From CAYJBH01 sp964368625 (GTDB lineage Bacteria > Bacillota > Clostridia > Oscillospirales > Ruminococcaceae): 20,881 bases of DNA. A program made the translations under genes and the position numbers. Position 1 is the first letter of the stretch. Each line of letters begins with the position of its first letter. This document shows positions 1 to 8,000 of the stretch, piece after piece. The notes beneath the pieces are model-generated. The model saw nothing but the letters and a program-made list of their open reading frames with translations, made no database searches and had not been told where the DNA came from. Where the stretch lies: contig CAYJBH010000044.1 of assembly GCA_964368625.1 (NCBI GenBank), forward strand, positions 1 through 20,881. Direction: 5' to 3'.

Positions 1-292
1 CAAATAAATCTTCTGGCAGAATAAAGAAACCTTTAACATTAACCATTTCTTCTCGTATTGTTTCGGCTTCCTCTGATGATAATTTAGCATAGTCAAAACC
101 TTTATTTCCTGCTTCTTTTTCACCTGCATTAAGGTAGCTCGTTATATTTTCAGATATATATCTATAAAACAGAAATCCTAAAACATATTGTTTAAAGTCC
201 CAACCATCAACACTACCTCGTAGTTCGTTCGCTAATTTCCATATTGTATTATGTAATTCAGTTCGTTCTTGACCTCTAATATTATCTGACAT
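1..292 (-). CDS. hsdM: Type I restriction-modification DNA methyltransferase subunit HsdM, N-terminal part (partial)
   Basis: Reading the minus strand from the ATG at 290-292 gives 97 codons open to the window edge, starting MSDNIRGQERTELHNTIWKL. The segment WDFKQYVLGFLFYRYISENI (about residues 31-50) is the hallmark of the HsdM N-terminal helical domain, and the later LSSEEAETIREEMVNVKGFF part also fits. HsdM is the adenine-N6 methyltransferase subunit of a type I enzyme and works with HsdS (specificity) and HsdR (restriction). The catalytic NPPF region and the other subunits lie outside the window. The start overlaps the last 11 bases of the upstream regulator gene, so translation is probably coupled. 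Family assignment is from motif recognition; completeness cannot be judged. Confidence 0.9.
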   Translation of the reverse strand, partial: MSDNIRGQERTELHNTIWKLANELRGSVDGWDFKQYVLGFLFYRYISENITSYLNAGEKEAGNKGFDYAKLSSEEAETIREEMVNVKGFFILPEDLF

Positions 293-644
293 TTTCAATC
301 TCTCCTCTTTTAATTTTATCTATAAATTTTGTGTAATCATCATTTTTTCGTAGGTTGGATTTTTTATCATCATCAATAAACAAATATAAATCTGCTGATA
401 ATTCATTTCTTTCATGTGCGGCTGATTCAAAAAGTGCTATACACATATCTTTTTCAGGTTGCAAAATTCTTATTATCTCCAGTTGCTTTTCTCTTGGTGG
501 AGGATTAACCCTACCTTTAATGATGTCATAAAAATAAGCTTTTTTAATGCCTAAAGCTGTGTAAAAATCAGTTTTTGTTTTTATTTCTTTACATTGTCCT
601 ATTGCATCAGATAAAAGCTCGCTATATCTTTTATCAGGTGACAT
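282..644 (-). CDS. Small XRE-like helix-turn-helix regulator upstream of hsdM
   Basis: A 120-residue protein. Residues about 24-60 (from KTDFYTALGIKKAYFYDIIK onward, then NPPPREKQLEIIRIL) look like an XRE/lambda-repressor-type helix-turn-helix. The C-terminal half is charged, with no recognised domain. The ATG at 644 is preferred over the TTG at 647 because AGGAGG (651-656) sits 6 bases upstream of it. The gene overlaps hsdM and shares a promoter carrying two inverted repeats, so it probably autoregulates the restriction-modification operon, much as controller (C) proteins do in type II systems. That role is inferred from position; DNA binding is inferred from the fold. Confidence 0.75.
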   Translation of the reverse strand: MSPDKRYSELLSDAIGQCKEIKTKTDFYTALGIKKAYFYDIIKGRVNPPPREKQLEIIRILQPEKDMCIALFESAAHERNELSADLYLFIDDDKKSNLRKNDDYTKFIDKIKRGEIENVR

Positions 645-664
645 CAAACTCCTCCTTTGCCGTT

Positions 665-694
665 TAGTATGTATGTCTGTATACTTACATACTA
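665..694. repeat. Inverted repeat over the transcription start (candidate operator 1)
   Basis: Arms TAGTATGTA (665-673) and TACATACTA (686-694) are perfect 9-base inverted repeats with a 12-base spacer. The right arm touches the -10 box and the element covers the predicted start site. This is a typical placement for repression by a dimeric HTH protein. The likely ligand is the 120-residue regulator encoded immediately downstream (inference). Confidence 0.6.
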
Positions 695-723
695 TTATAT
701 CAGAATTCTTATCTGTTTGTCAA
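694..723 (-). promoter_or_regulatory. Sigma-A promoter of the regulator-hsdM operon
   Basis: On the minus strand a perfect TTGACA (718-723) and a perfect TATAAT (694-699) are separated by 18 bases. The predicted transcription start is near 687, about 43 bases before the regulator ATG. Confidence 0.85.
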
Positions 724-730
724 GAATTCT
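702..730. repeat. Inverted repeat over the -35 box (candidate operator 2)
   Basis: Arms AGAATTCTT (702-710) and AAGAATTCT (722-730) are perfect 9-base inverted repeats with an 11-base spacer containing most of the -35 element. Each arm also contains the self-complementary AGAATTCT. Its sequence differs from operator 1, so the two may bind different proteins. Confidence 0.5.
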
Positions 731-733
731 ACA

Positions 734-765
734 GTAACTATAGCATTATATAATGCTATAGTTAC
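734..765. repeat. Perfect 32-bp palindrome
   Basis: The half-site GTAACTATAGCATTAT (734-749) is followed directly by its exact reverse complement (750-765), with no spacer. It lies 10 bases upstream of the -35 box of the restriction-modification promoter. No T-run follows on either strand, so it is not a standard terminator. Bases 766-1000 hold no convincing gene or other signal. Confidence 0.7.
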
Positions 766-1000
766 CGTCTTCCAAGTAATCCCCATATTTATTTTGAATC
801 TCAAGTTAAATACACACCAAGATTCTGCTGTTATTACCCCTACTCTTCTTCTCTTAAAATTCCCCTCAATTGTCGTAAAAAATAAATTCAATCCAACCTC
901 AAAAATTCCACTAATCCCAATAAAATCCATCCCCTGACATCGTTATTGTCGTCAGCGTTGTCGTCAAAGCCTAAAAATTGCAAAAAAAACACAAAAGTTA

Positions 1001-1033
1001 AAACCCTTGTAAACGTAGTGTTTACAAGGGTTT
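1001..1033 (-). terminator. Rho-independent terminator of the initiator tRNA gene
   Basis: On the minus strand a perfect 14-bp stem (arms 1001-1014 and 1020-1033, containing AACCCTTGTAAAC) with a 5-base loop begins 6 bases after the tRNA 3' end. It is followed by a T-rich tract (about 970-1000 on the plus strand, rich in A). Confidence 0.85.
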
Positions 1034-1038
1034 GTAGG

Positions 1039-1115
<77 letters not shown>

Positions 1116-1152
1116 TTATTTAAACGCTGTTTAATTTCTTTAGCGTTTAATT

Positions 1153-1181
1153 ATTATAACATCAATTTTGTGCATTGTCAA
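1153..1181 (-). promoter_or_regulatory. Sigma-A promoter of the initiator tRNA gene
   Basis: On the minus strand, TTGACA (1176-1181) and TATAAT (1153-1158) are separated by exactly 17 bases, both boxes perfect. Transcription should begin near 1146, about 30 bases upstream of the mature tRNA 5' end. An inverted repeat TAAACGCT / AGCGTTTA (1121-1128, 1142-1149) in this leader may help processing. No clear terminator separates the upstream T7SS locus from this promoter. Confidence 0.88.
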
Positions 1182-1223
1182 TACTTTTTGCCGTTAAATT
1201 TAGTTAATGTTATTTTTGAGCTT

Positions 1224-2300
1224 CTATTTTTTTGAATACTGAACTATCTGGGTTAGGTTTGCGGTTACGGTGCCGTTGCTACGTCCGTATCCTTCGGTTG
1301 CCCGAACATATCTTGTTATGTTATATCCCGAATCCACAACATTGTAGCTACCGTCTGCATTTTTACCAATAACCGTGATGTAGTGTTGGCTTGGTGCAGA
1401 AGACCCAATAATCGGTGGTGCATAGACGTCAGGCTGGCTTACGTAGTTATACAATGCCTCGTCTAGACTTGCAACGTTTGCTCCGCTTGAACCCGTTATC
1501 TTCACATTCAAATTTGCACTATCCACCCTTCCCCAATATGTGTAGACACTTCCTCCGTTTGAATTAATTATGTCTATCGGGTCTTTATGGATGCCGAGCG
1601 ATGATAGTGCGATTGCTACCGAGGCTACCGCACAGCCCGAGCTTGATGAATAACCTCCCCATTTTGCGCTGTTATCCTGCTTAATATGCAGTATATCTGC
1701 TCCTGCATCTGGGTCCTGCGATACCGTAACGTGAGAGTTTTCCATTAGCTCATCTTTAGTTATATATCGAGGGTTAGAGTCCATCTCTAGCAGTTGGTTT
1801 GTTACGGTTGATGTGTGTACCTCGTCACCTTTAAACAGATTGGTAAACCAATCCTTCGTGCCTTCGATAACATCGCCCACTTTATCGCCAACCCAATCTG
1901 CAACGGTTAGCGCCGTTGTGAAGGGTTTTAGTAGGCTTGTAAATGATATACCTGTAGATGGGAAAAGGGTAAACGGAACTGAGTTTCCTATGGTATCGAG
2001 ATCCGAGCCATCAACTGCTTGTGCACTTTTCTTAATGGTCGTTGTTGTATCGGTTACCTTGCCGCTTGCCTGCCCCACAACGGAACGCAGAGAAAACAGA
2101 GTGTCTGCCTCCTTTTTTACCTCGTTGCTAAGCGCTTTAACCTCCTCGTCTACCGAGCTTGAGATGGCAACCTTCCAGTCCAGCCCGTCGAGTACACCTC
2201 GAATTTCGCCTGCCATCTGATCATAGCCGCTCTCGATACCGGCTATCTCTGCCGCTACCGACGACAGCTTATCGCTATCCCACAAAATACTATTCGGCAT
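1224..2300 (-). CDS. Putative T7SS-exported effector A: WXG-like N-terminus plus C39-like cysteine peptidase
   Basis: A 358-residue protein. Residues 1-90 form a helical hairpin-like domain (LDWK at 40-43, with W42 where a WXG turn would sit) typical of T7SS substrates. Residues 91-200 are a Thr/Ser-rich linker. Residues about 200-358 resemble a C39-type papain-fold peptidase: Cys223 in SSSSGCAVASVA, His306 in SQHYITVIGK and Asp323 in SYNVVDSG form a plausible triad. There is no Sec signal peptide. The ATG at 2300 is chosen over a longer start because AGGAGAA (2306-2312) is 5 bases upstream. It begins 10 bases after copy A of the T7SS-associated gene. Paralogue of the gene at 8480-9586: N-terminus and catalytic motifs are close, the linker is not. 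Export and protease activity are inferred; the target is unknown. Confidence 0.72.
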   Translation of the reverse strand: MPNSILWDSDKLSSVAAEIAGIESGYDQMAGEIRGVLDGLDWKVAISSSVDEEVKALSNEVKKEADTLFSLRSVVGQASGKVTDTTTTIKKSAQAVDGSDLDTIGNSVPFTLFPSTGISFTSLLKPFTTALTVADWVGDKVGDVIEGTKDWFTNLFKGDEVHTSTVTNQLLEMDSNPRYITKDELMENSHVTVSQDPDAGADILHIKQDNSAKWGGYSSSSGCAVASVAIALSSLGIHKDPIDIINSNGGSVYTYWGRVDSANLNVKITGSSGANVASLDEALYNYVSQPDVYAPPIIGSSAPSQHYITVIGKNADGSYNVVDSGYNITRYVRATEGYGRSNGTVTANLTQIVQYSKK

Positions 2301-2310
2301 ATAAATTCTC

Positions 2311-3054
2311 CTAACTAACAAAGCTTCCTATCTCGAAATCCATATAATTCTGTAACTCACCTTCTGAAAACGGAGTTACTATTAGCTGTTCCTGCGTTAA
2401 TGTATACTCAACATTAAGCCTGGCTGCTATTCCGTTATGCCTTAGCACCGTGAACTGCATTGCGGGGTGCTGAGGGGTTACATAGGTCATGTTAACCGTG
2501 ATAAGCTCTGCCGTTTCATCTAAAAATCCTTTTAAGAGTTTTCGCTCATCCTCGTTGCAGTTGATAAGGCTAAGATATGCATCATCCCTATTTTTTTTGT
2601 ATTTTTCTAACACAGCTGTGTCTATACAAAGCGGTTTAACATTGCTGTTTTTGGATATTTGCTCCTCTTGCAGAATTAATCGCTCTTCTGCTTCAAGTAT
2701 TTTAAGGTTATATTCACCGTTATCATCGATAAACAGTTGAACCTTTTTATCCTTTAAACAGTAAACAACATATGTAGTTGTTTTGCCATTTCGGGTTGAC
2801 TGATAATGCAGATGTCTATCACAAAAGGCACAGATTCCAAAAATATCCTGCCACTGTTCGGCAAGGGTTTCGCGCTGGGTAAAGCTACATTGCAAAACTC
2901 TTTTCTGCCTTAAACTATCTCGAATTTTAACAATCTCTAAAGTTTGTTTTTCGGCAGAAATATCTTCTAAAATATTTGGCACGCAATGTATCTTTTTTGC
3001 GCCCATCATTGCCATGCCGATATAAAACTCCTTTGCGGTTAAGATCTGTGTCAT
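2311..3054 (-). CDS. Conserved T7SS-associated protein, copy A (possible substrate chaperone)
   Basis: A 247-residue soluble protein with no signal peptide or membrane segment. The N-terminus (TAKEFYIGMAMMGAKKIHCV, then PNI) matches the paralogue at 10541-11341 (GELCAGIAVLGVKKIIALPN) in order and spacing, followed in both by a mixed alpha/beta region. Proteins of this size and pattern accompany WXG100 genes in Firmicutes (possibly the DUF5081 group). Size and N-terminal pattern also recall mycobacterial EspG chaperones, but this is only a hypothesis. The ATG at 3054 is chosen because GGAG precedes it by 6 bases; the frame extends to a TTG at 3066. The gene starts 19 bases after the PP2C stop and ends 10 bases before effector A. 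Confidence 0.6.
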   Translation of the reverse strand: MTQILTAKEFYIGMAMMGAKKIHCVPNILEDISAEKQTLEIVKIRDSLRQKRVLQCSFTQRETLAEQWQDIFGICAFCDRHLHYQSTRNGKTTTYVVYCLKDKKVQLFIDDNGEYNLKILEAEERLILQEEQISKNSNVKPLCIDTAVLEKYKKNRDDAYLSLINCNEDERKLLKGFLDETAELITVNMTYVTPQHPAMQFTVLRHNGIAARLNVEYTLTQEQLIVTPFSEGELQNYMDFEIGSFVS

Positions 3055-3073
3055 GTTTTTCTCCAAAAATGTT

Positions 3074-3874
3074 TTAGCATACCTGCGTTAAGATAACCGT
3101 AATATTGTCCCTCCCGCCATTTTCAAGTGCTGTACTTATTAGATTTTCAGCGGCTGCCTTAAGATTGTTGCTGCTTTTTAGAATTTCTACAATTTTCGTG
3201 TTGCTAATCATATCGGTGATGCCATCGCTACAAATAATGTACAGGTCGTCGATTTGGGTTTCGGCCTTTAATAAATATGGCTCTATCAACATCTCATCCG
3301 GCCAGATGCCAAGATGTTGGGTAAGTGCCGGTTTTCTTTTACTGCCTGCTTGATTTACAAAATATGAGTCGGTATGGTCTACCGATAGCTGTTTTAGCTC
3401 GCTACCACGAAGAAGAAAAATCCTGCTATCGCCTATGTTGCAAAGTTCTATATCGTTATCTACAAGGTAGAGCATTGCAGCGGTACAGCCCATTCGTTGC
3501 CCCCCTAATGAGTCCGCTTGGTTACATATTTCCCTGTTTGCATCAATGCAGACTGCATTTAGATCAGGTCTTGAGTTTAATGCAAGTTCTTTTAGCTTTA
3601 AAGCTGCAATATATGCGGCATGCTCGCCATTTTTTTCGCCGCCCATCCCATCGAAAACCCCAACGGTAAGGCCTTGTTTTTTTTCAACAACGGCCGTTAG
3701 AACCTCGTTTAAAGCTTGATTATCGGCAGGCAAAATTATACCGTTAAAATAGAAGTTATCCTGATTGTTCCGCCTAACCCTACCGGTATTACAACCACAC
3801 ACCGAAACGAACCCTGTGTTTTGATTAGTGGCGTTAAAGAGCTTTATTTTTTTTAAAAAATTCGGTAACCCCAT
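3074..3874 (-). CDS. PP2C-family (PPM) Ser/Thr protein phosphatase
   Basis: A 266-residue cytosolic metal-dependent phosphatase with the full PPM motif series: RRNNQDN (34-40), DGMGG (75-79), GDSR (148-151), SDG (216-218) and RDN (255-257), the aspartates being the metal ligands. The length equals a bare catalytic domain with no sensor or membrane segment, as in bacterial PrpC/Stp. GAGGA lies 6 bases before the ATG. It is co-directional with the receptor kinase two genes upstream and would reverse that kinase's phosphorylations, including any that feed the EssC FHA domain (inference from context). Biochemical class is near certain; the substrate is not. Confidence 0.95.
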   Translation of the reverse strand: MGLPNFLKKIKLFNATNQNTGFVSVCGCNTGRVRRNNQDNFYFNGIILPADNQALNEVLTAVVEKKQGLTVGVFDGMGGEKNGEHAAYIAALKLKELALNSRPDLNAVCIDANREICNQADSLGGQRMGCTAAMLYLVDNDIELCNIGDSRIFLLRGSELKQLSVDHTDSYFVNQAGSKRKPALTQHLGIWPDEMLIEPYLLKAETQIDDLYIICSDGITDMISNTKIVEILKSSNNLKAAAENLISTALENGGRDNITVILTQVC

Positions 3875-3909
3875 TTTTAATCCTCATGGTGTTTTTTAAG
3901 TGTAGATAA

Positions 3910-4980
3910 CTAGCCTACATGTTCAGCTATATGGATTGACGGCTTGGTAAAACCGTAAATCTCGCTGTACCCCACTGTTATATCATATCCATCCACCGTA
4001 TAGCTGTAGGAATAGTGGTCGAATGAGCTGTGACCCTCATATTGGACACCTGGCGTAAATTCCTCCTGTGCGGTTATTCCAAGATAGCTGTTTAAATTTT
4101 CTATCTTGTTGCCCTCGGCAAGCTCATCCGGCATATTGGGAAACACGTCCTTAAAACCGGTATCGGTAGTACAGCTAACACCCAAAATTTGCCAATCATC
4201 CGGAAAACCGTTATAGTCGCTTGTAGCATCACCCATAACTCCGCTTTGAATTAAAACATCCCAATCCTCCCAGCCTTTATCCGCAAAGGTGAAGGATAGG
4301 TAGTTGTTTTTAGTATACTCATCGTTACCATAGTAGGGATTGTAAAAATATGACATATACACAAGCCCTGTTTCATGCATATCTGCACCACATCTAAAGG
4401 TCACATCCTTGCCGTTAAAATACTCTTTAATTGTGCCGTTGCCATCATGCAACATCTTAAGGTAGTCCGCGTTAATCAACGAAGGCATATCCTCCTGTGA
4501 ATACACACCTTTCTCTATTAAGCTTTGCATGCTCTCGGTTGTTTGATATTCGAGCAGATCATTTTTCTTATCTTCAAGCGCACTGTCTCCGGTTTCTAAG
4601 AAGCCTTCATAAACCGTCTCGGCGGCTTTTTCGGGTTCCTGTTGTGTTATGTATAGGTCGGCGAGGTTTGAGTAGAGGTCTGATTTTGGGCTGTTACCCT
4701 CACCGTCTACCGCCGACTGGGTGCCGCTTAGCAGGGTTAGGGTGGCAAGCTCCGGCAGGTCGGATTCTATGTAGGCATCGGCTAGCTGAACATAGGCATC
4801 AACAATTTTAGGATCAATCTCGATAGCCTCGTTAAAGGCAACCGAAGCCTGCTCGTAGTTCCCCTCGCTAAGATAGCGAATCCCTAAATCCAGCTGTTCC
4901 TCATACCGCTCGGCAGCTGTTTTCATGCATCCGGATAGTAGCAGGGTTATGATTAATAGTATCAATGTTAATTTTTTCAT
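3910..4980 (-). CDS. TPR-containing lipoprotein
   Basis: A 356-residue protein. MKKLTLILLIITLLLSGCMK is a lipoprotein signal peptide with lipobox LSGC and lipidated Cys18. Residues about 22-125 carry tetratricopeptide-like helices (for example GIRYLSEGNYEQASVAFNEA ending in IDP, then QLADAYIESD). The rest, rich in Tyr, Gly and Asp, is an unrecognised extracytoplasmic domain. The ATG at 4980 is chosen because AAGGAAAA precedes it and the signal peptide starts there; the upstream extension to 5049 overlaps the kinase gene. Lying between a receptor kinase with an extracellular LRR and its phosphatase, it may be a surface partner of the LRR domain or a secretion accessory factor. No function is established. 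Confidence 0.82.
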   Translation of the reverse strand: MKKLTLILLIITLLLSGCMKTAAERYEEQLDLGIRYLSEGNYEQASVAFNEAIEIDPKIVDAYVQLADAYIESDLPELATLTLLSGTQSAVDGEGNSPKSDLYSNLADLYITQQEPEKAAETVYEGFLETGDSALEDKKNDLLEYQTTESMQSLIEKGVYSQEDMPSLINADYLKMLHDGNGTIKEYFNGKDVTFRCGADMHETGLVYMSYFYNPYYGNDEYTKNNYLSFTFADKGWEDWDVLIQSGVMGDATSDYNGFPDDWQILGVSCTTDTGFKDVFPNMPDELAEGNKIENLNSYLGITAQEEFTPGVQYEGHSSFDHYSYSYTVDGYDITVGYSEIYGFTKPSIHIAEHVG

Positions 4981-5020
4981 AATTTTCCTTTTTTTGGGTG
5001 TTATTGAAAGGTGAGTGTTT

Positions 5021-8000
5021 TTAAGGTCTGCCGGATACATAGTCAACATGATCTACCGGAGAATAATCGATTATGTTGTTTTCGCCAAGCGAAACTGTGT
5101 CTAGATTGGGAAGATCTGAAAGGATGGATATATCGGTTATTCTGTTGTTATCTATATACAGTATTTCTAACAACCTCATAAGATCTGTTGCATAAAGGTT
5201 TGTGATTTGGTTGTTGCTAATATCTAATATTTTAAGATCGGTCATTAAGCTAAGTGGCTCGATGTCGATTATCTGGTTATTTTTTACATCCAACATTTTC
5301 ATCCCTCTAAGGCTATCCAGTGGGGTTAGGTCGCTAATTTCATTGTTATAAGCGCCAAGCATCTCTAATTTTTCCATTGTTTTAATTGGTTTTAGGTCAA
5401 CAATTTGATTGTCGCCTATATCCAAAAAGGTTAGCTCGGTTAATGATTCCAGCGGATAGAGGTTGCTTATCTTGTTATCTGCAACATGCAGTTCGTTTAG
5501 CTTGGTTATGCCTGATAATGGACTAAGGTCGCTAATTTCGTTTATGCTAACGTTTAAATATAACAGCTCGGTTAAGCCTACCAGTGGGGTTAAACCGTTT
5601 ATGCTGTTGTTTGTAGCATTTAAAAATCTAAGTTCTTTAAGCTCGATTAACGGAATTAAATCGGTTAACTCATTGCCGGCAATATTCAAATATATTAGCT
5701 CTGTTAAGGCGGATATCGGGGCTAGGTTGGTCGTGCTACTGTTTTCAATATTCAATATGGTTAATTCTGTAAGTCCTGCTATTGGGGTTAAATCCAGCTC
5801 TGTGATATAGCCAACTTCCAACGCTGTTAACCCTGTTAGCGAGGCTATCGGTGTTAGGTTCTCGGTTGTTCCCGACATTTTTAACGTTGTTAGGCTTGTT
5901 AATGCCGAAAGTGGATTATAGTCACCGATTTGATTGTGCGATATATCTAAAGCTTTTAGCTGTGACATAGCGGATAAAACGCCTAGATCGGTAATGCCGG
6001 AGTTTGAAACGGACAATGCCGTTAGCTGTGCCATTCCTGCAATAGGAGATAGATCGCTTACTGGTATTCCGCTGATATTTAGTTCAACCAGGTTGCTAAA
6101 TCCTGAAACAGGGGCTATATTTTCTATCCCGTTATACGATATATCCAGCGAGGTTATCTGGGTTAAATTCTCTATCGCCGTTAAATCGGTTACGCCTGAT
6201 TGTGAGATATCTAAGCTTTTTAGGTTGCTTAGGTTGGCAATAGGGGTTATATCAATAACACCACTTCTGCCGAGTATTAATTCTTCGAGCATTGTTAGGT
6301 TTGAAATAGGGGCTAAACCGCCTTTTATCACGTTTCCGGAAAGATTTAATACGGTTAAATTCTTCATTCCCGCAAGTGGGATTAGGTCGTTAATACTGTT
6401 AACATCACCTATTCCTAAAAGCATTAAATGTATCTTTTCTAACTGCTGACGTTGAGCTTCGGTTAACAGTGTTCCCTCTAAGGATTCATAGGTTAACGAT
6501 ATCGGCGTATCGCCAACTATCATTAACAGCTTTATAAACTCTGCTAATCCACCCGGGTAGGAAAGTGAGGATATATATGCGTTAGATGCGTTAGATAAAT
6601 CAAGCTCGCGCAGACCGATTAACCCTGCTATCGGGGTTAGATCGGTTATCATGTTTGAGCCTGCCTTAAGGGTTATAAGCCCCGTCATGTCTGCAATCGG
6701 AGTTAGGTCGCTCACCTTGTTGCCGGTTATGTTTAGGGTCGTTAACGCCGGCATATAGGAAAAAATTGTTAGATCGGATATCTTGTTGTTGCTAATATCA
6801 ATCTCGGTTAAATTTTCTGCCGTCCAATCTTCTGAGGCAATTAAAAGAGCGGCATATGATAGTTCTGCTATCTCGTTGTTGCTCAGGTTTAGCGTGGTTA
6901 GGTTGTTAAGCTTATATATATCGGGAAAATCGATTAATCCTTTATCCGAGAGGTCAAGCTCGGTTATGGAATCTAGGTCACTTTGTAGAATATCACCTAC
7001 AGGTTTATTTATTATCTCTCGAATCTCATCCTCAAGAACTGCACTGTTAAAGGTTATACCATCGCTTGTTGTGGTTTCGATTGGCTCACTTGAAGATAAG
7101 CTGTATATAACAGACACAGCAACTATCAGCACCAATACGCCTGCAAGGATAAATATCGGAACTTTACTTTTTCTTTTATCTTTAACAACCACCGTATTAT
7201 TTAACGGTTCGCGGTTATTTTTATTAATAGGATAAGGCTGTGGGGAAACAGGTGGTGTTTTTTCCGGTGAAGTTGTAGTCTTCAGTTCAAACGCACAAAC
7301 CGTTCTTGATGCTTTGTTATCGCCCGCTCCCGGTTGCTCAAAAACCGATACGGTTGCCTTTGAGTTTTGTTGTTTCTGTGGTTGCTGTTCGTGTACTGAT
7401 ATTGTTGCCTCCGGGTCTAGGTTGTTTTTCGAATTTTCATCGGGAGATTTCGATTGTGGGTTTTCGGATGTGTTATTTGTGGCATAGATGTTTTCGCTTA
7501 GCCTTATTTCATCCCCGTTCGGATAGATAATGTCGGAATCCTTTTCGCTGTATAAAATGGCCTGTAGCTCCTCCCTCATATGTATTGGGGAGGAATATCT
7601 GTCGGTAGATTTATAGGCGGTTGCCTTGGTTATTATTTCAAAAAGTCTGCCGGTTGCATCCACCGGTTTTGGAAAAACCTCGCCGCTCATTCTCAGCGCC
7701 TTTGCCCTCTCCTCGTCCGAAAAGGTTATCGGTTCGGGGGTAGGGGGAAGAAACGGCAGGCGGTTTTTGTTTAAAAGGCGATACATAACTATTCCGAGAG
7801 AATATATATCCACGCTGTGCCCGTAGGCATCGCCTTTATATACCTCCGGAGCCATATAGTTGTAGGTACCCTTTTTGGATAGGCCGGACATGGTTTTTTC
7901 TACCGTTCGAGCTATGCCGAAATCGCCCAGCTTAAAGTTGCCAAGCTCGGAGATAAATATATTATCAGGTTTTATATCACGATGAATTATATTAAAGCGC

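Noticed and set aside
709..930. Minus-strand 73-residue open frame upstream of the regulator
   Set aside because: It covers the -35 region and the 32-bp palindrome, has no ribosome binding site and no recognisable protein features.
5463..6449. Plus-strand open frames opposite the LRR region
   Set aside because: They mirror the periodic LRR codons on the minus strand; no start signals and no family resemblance.
5045..6964. Possible CRISPR array or DNA minisatellite
   Set aside because: The periodicity is explained by coding of leucine-rich repeats; there are no constant direct repeats with unique spacers.
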